Below, one piece after another: positions 5,000-8,048 of a DNA stretch of 8,048 nt. The DNA comes from Nanobdellota archaeon. GTDB taxonomy: Archaea > Nanobdellota > Nanobdellia > SCGC-AAA011-G17 > VGLX01. The notes under the pieces were generated by a model, which was not told where the DNA came from, ran no database searches, and saw only the letters and a program-made list of their open reading frames with translations. Every line of letters begins with the position of its first letter. The first letter of the stretch is position 1. Made by a program: the position numbers and the translations under genes. The stretch lies in contig JAUYDG010000085.1 in assembly GCA_030691925.1 (NCBI GenBank), forward strand, positions 1-8,048, written 5' to 3'.

Positions 5000-6817
5000 T
5001 CACGCTGTTTTTCTTTTTAGCAGGTGTTCCCTTCCGTATTTTATGGCAGCTTCTTCCCTGAGCCTGTACTTCTGTATTTTTCCGCTTGCTGTCATCGGGA
5101 ATTCTTTCCTTATTTCTATGAATTCTGCTCTAGGTATGTAGTTTTTTCTCATGCCCTGCTGTATGCAGAACTGTTTTATTTCGTCTGGTGTTATCTCTTT
5201 TTCCGGCTGGGGTATTACAGACATTGCGATTATCTCCCCTCTTTCCTCGTCAGGTAAGCCGTATACTGCTACGTCTGACACGTTCGGGTGTTCTCTTAGC
5301 ACGCTTTCTATTTCTGTGGGGTAGATGTTTTCCCCGCCGGTTATTATCATGTCTTTTGCCCTTCCGGTTATCTTGAAGTAAACGTCGAATTTTTTGATCC
5401 AGCCTTTTTTTCTTACGATTACTGCCGTTCCTATGTCGCCTGTGTCGTACCAGCCGTCAACTATCGACTCTGCTGTTTCTTTTGGCTTGTTGTAGTAGCC
5501 TTTCATTACCTGCGGCCCTTTCGACCATAGCACTCCTCTTTTTAGTTTTGTCTCGTCCATTATCTCTTCCAGGGTGTTTGCTCCGGAGTAGTTTCCTGTT
5601 TCTGTGTTCACCAGCTCTTTTCCGTCATCATCGATCAGTTTTATGTGCAGCCCTTTGATGTTCAGCCTTTTCCCTACGGTTGATAGTCTTAGGTCTCTTG
5701 GGTCGCCTATTGTTGTCTGGGTTACTATCGGGGAGAGCTCTGTTGAGCCATAGGCTATGGTTATTTCCGGGACGTATTCGTCTATCTTTTCCATCAGGTC
5801 CAGGGGGCATGGCGCTCCTGCTATTATCCCTGTCCTTAAGGATTTTAGGTCGTATTTTCCTATGCTGGGGTGTTTTAGTATCCTGTCGAAGTGTGATGGT
5901 GTGCCGTATATCACTGTGCACTTTTCGTCATTTACTGCTTTTAGGACTTCTTCGTCGAATCTTGTCGGGTCGTACATGTTGGGCATGACTACTTTTCCGC
6001 CGTGTATTATCGCCAGCAGTGTCCCTATTATGCTTCCGAAGCAGTGGAATAATGGGTTGGGCAGGACTATATTGCCGTCTTCTTTGAAGTTCAGTGTTTC
6101 TGCTATCGCCCTTGCGTTGTTTATCACATTGTAGCTTGTGAGCATGGCCCCTTTCGGGAATCCTGTTGTCCCTGACGTGTATTGTATGTTTATCACATCA
6201 TCAGGCTTTAGTGTTCTTTGTATTTTCTTGATGTCTTTTTCTGTTATTTCTGTTTTGTCGCCTATTATCGCTTTTACTTTTTCGCTGAGGTTTGCCTCTT
6301 TTGCGTTTTTTAGTTCGTCAAGGCTGAAGGTTCCCGGGAATTTTCTGCTTTCCCCTATCGTGATTGCCGTTTTCAGTTTTGGCATTTTTTTTGATTCTAT
6401 CTTTCCTGGTTTTGAGTCTTTTATTTCCGGCACTATGTTGCCTAGTATGTCTACATAGCTGTAGTCCTTGAACTTGTCCATGAGGAATATTGCTTTTGAG
6501 TCGGATTGTTTTAGCAGGTATTCAAGGTCTTTTTCTCTGTATGCGGTGTTGACTGTTACCAGAACTGCGCCTATCTTTGCTGTTGCGAATTGCAGGACGA
6601 GCCATTCTGGCAGGTTTGTCGCCCATACTGCTACGTTGTCATGCGGCCCTATCCCTGCCTTCAGCAGCGCTTTTGCTGCCTCGTTGACTTCCTTGTTCAG
6701 CTGCTCATAGGTCCATCTTAATTTTATTTCAGGGTATACTGCGCATTCTTTTTTCGGGTATTTTGATACACTCCTGTCAAAGAAATCTGCGACGGTTTTT
6801 TTAATAAGCCTCGCCAT
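5000..6817 (-). CDS. AMP-forming acyl-CoA synthetase (fatty-acyl-CoA ligase type)
   Basis: This 605-residue protein is a complete member of the ANL adenylate-forming superfamily. It should activate a carboxylic acid with ATP to an acyl-AMP, then transfer it to CoA. In order: P-loop-like A3 motif YTSGTTGFPKGA (213-224); A5 motif YGSTE (356-360); A7 motif YDTGD (457-461); the A8 hinge GRAKDMIITGGENIYP (485-500); and the A10 catalytic Lys580 in PMTASGK. Length and motif spacing fit medium/long-chain acyl-CoA synthetases, with two apparent expansions: a charged stretch between A5 and A7 (about 402-430) and a Lys-rich loop between A7 and A8 (468-480). The substrate cannot be read from sequence. 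The start is the ATG at 6817, eight bases after a GAGGTGG Shine-Dalgarno; the in-frame GTG at 6838 lies upstream of that site. It is divergent from the HTH-desulfurase operon and shares its promoter region. It has no signal peptide or membrane helix, so it is cytoplasmic. Confidence 0.95.
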   Translation of the reverse strand: MARLIKKTVADFFDRSVSKYPKKECAVYPEIKLRWTYEQLNKEVNEAAKALLKAGIGPHDNVAVWATNLPEWLVLQFATAKIGAVLVTVNTAYREKDLEYLLKQSDSKAIFLMDKFKDYSYVDILGNIVPEIKDSKPGKIESKKMPKLKTAITIGESRKFPGTFSLDELKNAKEANLSEKVKAIIGDKTEITEKDIKKIQRTLKPDDVINIQYTSGTTGFPKGAMLTSYNVINNARAIAETLNFKEDGNIVLPNPLFHCFGSIIGTLLAIIHGGKVVMPNMYDPTRFDEEVLKAVNDEKCTVIYGTPSHFDRILKHPSIGKYDLKSLRTGIIAGAPCPLDLMEKIDEYVPEITIAYGSTELSPIVTQTTIGDPRDLRLSTVGKRLNIKGLHIKLIDDDGKELVNTETGNYSGANTLEEIMDETKLKRGVLWSKGPQVMKGYYNKPKETAESIVDGWYDTGDIGTAVIVRKKGWIKKFDVYFKITGRAKDMIITGGENIYPTEIESVLREHPNVSDVAVYGLPDEERGEIIAMSVIPQPEKEITPDEIKQFCIQQGMRKNYIPRAEFIEIRKEFPMTASGKIQKYRLREEAAIKYGREHLLKRKTA

Positions 6818-6825
6818 TGTTTGCA

Positions 6826-6832
6826 CCACCTC
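6826..6832 (-). promoter_or_regulatory. Shine-Dalgarno of the acyl-CoA synthetase gene
   Basis: The minus strand reads GAGGTGG, 8 nt upstream of ATG 6817. It decides the start against the in-frame GTG at 6838. Confidence 0.75.
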
Positions 6833-6854
6833 TAACACTAAAAATTATGCTAAG

Positions 6855-6862
6855 TATATAAA
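6855..6862 (-). promoter_or_regulatory. TATA box for the acyl-CoA synthetase gene
   Basis: The minus strand reads TTTATATA. Its first T is 45 nt upstream of ATG 6817, so transcription should begin near 6832, giving a short leader that just includes the Shine-Dalgarno. Confidence 0.65.
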
Positions 6863-6865
6863 ACT

Positions 6866-6879
6866 TGTTCTCGGGAACA
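6866..6879. promoter_or_regulatory. Palindromic candidate operator TGTTC-N4-GAACA
   Basis: TGTTC (6866-6870) and GAACA (6875-6879) are perfect inverted half-sites with a 4-nt spacer (TCGG). The dyad lies in the 23 bp between the two divergent TATA boxes (6855-6862 minus, 6886-6893 plus), touching or flanking the expected BRE positions of both promoters. The adjacent gene encodes an HTH regulator, so autoregulation and control of the divergent acyl-CoA synthetase are plausible. Binding is inferred from position and symmetry only. Confidence 0.45.
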
Positions 6880-6885
6880 GAAATG

Positions 6886-6893
6886 TTTATAAA
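6886..6893 (+). promoter_or_regulatory. TATA box for the HTH-desulfurase operon
   Basis: TTTATAAA begins 31 nt upstream of ATG 6917, so the predicted transcript starts at or next to the start codon. No Shine-Dalgarno precedes the ATG, consistent with a leaderless mRNA. Confidence 0.7.
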
Positions 6894-6916
6894 CAGTTAT
6901 TCCGCTATTGTGAACT

Positions 6917-7270
6917 ATGGACATGCCCCAGGAATTAGAAGTATGGTATGTGATACCTGCGCTTAGAAAGGCGTTCGCAGAGATGATGCTAGAAAAGGGA
7001 TTGAGCCAGAAGGAGATAGCTAAAAAGCTGAGCTTAGGAAAATCTGCAGTGTCACAGTATCTTAAATCGCAGAGGGGTGCAGAGCTTAAATTTGATAAGA
7101 AAATGCTGAAAATAATAGGAGGCTCTGTTGACAAGATATTGAAAAATGAGTCAACGCCAAGAGAAGAGATAGTTTACTTATGTAATGTCATAAAGAGGGA
7201 GGGGATACTTTGTTGCTTTCATAGGTCGATGGATAAAAAACTCAAGCAATGCGAGGTTTGTTTAACATGA
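6917..7270 (+). CDS. HTH transcriptional regulator with Cys/His-rich C-terminus
   Basis: This is a 117-residue protein. Residues 13-55 form a helix-turn-helix domain of the archaeal XRE-like type resembling COG2522: IPALRKAF, then GLSQKEIAKKLSLGKSAVSQYL, with the recognition helix at about 42-50 and a following RG. The middle (57-80) is a basic helical segment. The C-terminal part carries Cys89, Cys99, Cys100, His102, Cys112 and Cys115, a spacing that could bind a metal or an Fe-S cluster. It overlaps the cysteine desulfurase gene by the tetranucleotide ATGA (7267-7270), so the two are translationally coupled. The function I infer is a regulator that senses Fe-S or sulfur status and controls its own operon, comparable in logic to bacterial IscR but of a different protein family. 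A palindrome upstream of the promoter is a candidate site. A DNA-binding role is well supported; the ligand is unproven. ATG 6917 fits the TATA spacing; Met3 is the alternative. Confidence 0.88.
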   Translation: MDMPQELEVWYVIPALRKAFAEMMLEKGLSQKEIAKKLSLGKSAVSQYLKSQRGAELKFDKKMLKIIGGSVDKILKNESTPREEIVYLCNVIKREGILCCFHRSMDKKLKQCEVCLT

Positions 7271-8048
7271 AGAAGGTCTACTTAGACAATGGGGCTACAA
7301 CACAAGTTGCCAAAGAAGTAGCTAAAGCTGTGCAGGAAATGATGATAAAAAAGTTCGGGAACCCTAGTTCGTTACACAGCTTCGGTGAAGAATCTAAAAC
7401 AGAGATGGACAAAGCAAGAGAGATAATCGCTAAGAAAATAAATGCCGAACAGGATGAGCTAATATTCATGTCAGGCGGTACAGAAGCAGATAACCTCGCA
7501 ATAAAAGGAATAGCATACAAGAACAAGGACAAAGGGAACCATATAATAACAACAGTCATAGAGCATCCTGCTGTCTTGAGAACATGCGAAGCCTTGGAAA
7601 AAGAAGGGTTCAAAGTAACCTACCTAAACGTAGACGAGGAAGGATTTGTAAGCCTGAAAAAATTGGAGGAGTCGATAACCCCTGAGACGATACTCGTCAC
7701 AATAATACATGCTAACAACGAGATAGGAACGATACAAGATATAAAAGCTATCGGGGACATTTGCAGGAAAAAAAACATCATATTCCATACCGATGCTGTG
7801 CAGAGCTTTACAAAAGTGCCTATCGATGTCAAAGAGACGAACATAGATCTCATGGCTTTAAGCGCTCACAAGATACACGGGCCGAAAGGCATAGGTGTGC
7901 TGTTCGTAAGAAAGGGCGTAAAGCTGAAGCCTTTGATTGATGGCGGAGGCCAGGAAAACAAGGTGAGATCTGGAACTGAAAACATGCCCGGCATAGTGGG
8001 CTTCGGCAAGGCTGTGGAGATAAGCAAGGAAAGCGATGTTGAGAAGAT
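7267..8048 (+). CDS. iscS: Cysteine desulfurase, IscS/NifS type, 3'-truncated by window edge
   Basis: The first 260 residues of a PLP-dependent cysteine desulfurase are present; the frame is open at the window end. The enzyme takes sulfur from L-cysteine as a persulfide for Fe-S cluster assembly and tRNA thiolation, releasing alanine. Recognisable residues: YLDNGATT near the N-terminus; SGGTEADNLAI (69-79); His100 in VIEHPAV, stacking on PLP; Asn151 in HANNEIG; Asp176 and Gln179 in HTDAVQS; and the PLP Schiff-base Lys202 in SAHKIHGPKG. These positions sit exactly four before the corresponding residues I recall for E. coli IscS (His104, Asn155, Asp180, Gln183, Lys206). RSGTEN (234-239) is also present. 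The sequence is closer to the IscS/NifS group than to SufS. The catalytic Cys loop lies beyond the window and cannot be checked. It starts by ATGA overlap within the HTH regulator gene, so it depends on that transcript. Confidence 0.95.
   Translation, partial: MKKVYLDNGATTQVAKEVAKAVQEMMIKKFGNPSSLHSFGEESKTEMDKAREIIAKKINAEQDELIFMSGGTEADNLAIKGIAYKNKDKGNHIITTVIEHPAVLRTCEALEKEGFKVTYLNVDEEGFVSLKKLEESITPETILVTIIHANNEIGTIQDIKAIGDICRKKNIIFHTDAVQSFTKVPIDVKETNIDLMALSAHKIHGPKGIGVLFVRKGVKLKPLIDGGGQENKVRSGTENMPGIVGFGKAVEISKESDVEK

Noticed and set aside
5680..6134. Plus-strand open frames of 102 and 125 residues inside the acyl-CoA synthetase gene
   Set aside because: They lie opposite conserved ANL motifs and have no start signals; composition reflects the complement of the real gene.
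6818..6838. GTG start extending the acyl-CoA synthetase by seven residues
   Set aside because: The Shine-Dalgarno at 6826-6832 lies inside the extension and points to ATG 6817; the predicted transcript start also falls close to 6832.

Overview
The window looks archaeal. Most genes have a TATA-like box (TTTATATA or TTTATAAA type), and several start codons sit 29-31 nt downstream of it, which suggests leaderless transcripts. Other starts have a strong GGAGG-type Shine-Dalgarno. Arg codons are mainly AGG/AGA, Ile is often ATA, and gene ends are T-rich. The gene set (membrane-anchored thioredoxin-fold protein with an HCPYG active site, AarF/UbiB-type kinase, exported proteins with simple membrane anchors) resembles DPANN archaea such as the Woesearchaeota/Pacearchaeota groups. 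That placement is an inference from protein character and was not tested by phylogeny.

Layout. (1) 1-672, minus strand: N-terminal 224 residues of a predicted lipoprotein with a JAMM-like HxHP...PSxxD signature, cut by the window edge. (2) 673-787: divergent promoter region. (3) 788-1027, plus: 79-residue single-span membrane protein. (4) 1092-2117, plus: membrane-anchored DsbA-like protein, ending in T-rich DNA. (5) 2219-3880, plus: UbiB/ABC1-type atypical kinase with two C-terminal membrane helices, followed after 19 nt by (6) 3900-4235, a small phasin-like, Lys-rich helical protein. (7) 4292-4948, plus: secreted protein with signal peptide and C-terminal membrane anchor, unknown function. 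(8) 5000-6817, minus: long acyl-CoA synthetase of the AMP-forming (ANL) superfamily, convergent with gene 7. (9) 6818-6916: divergent promoter pair with a TGTTC-N4-GAACA palindrome between the two TATA boxes. (10) 6917-7270, plus: HTH regulator with a Cys/His-rich C-terminus, overlapping by ATGA (11) 7267-end, plus: IscS/NifS-type cysteine desulfurase, cut by the window edge before its catalytic Cys loop.

How the genes may work together. The regulator-desulfurase pair is translationally coupled and looks like an Fe-S or sulfur-responsive unit; the palindrome beside its promoter is the obvious candidate operator and could also control the divergent acyl-CoA synthetase. The UbiB-like kinase and phasin-like protein form a second likely operon, perhaps acting at membrane or lipid surfaces. 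The left part encodes cell-envelope proteins (lipoprotein, small membrane protein, thiol-disulfide protein). I saw no tRNA, rRNA, CRISPR array, transposase or long repeat. All intergenic gaps are shorter than 120 bases.
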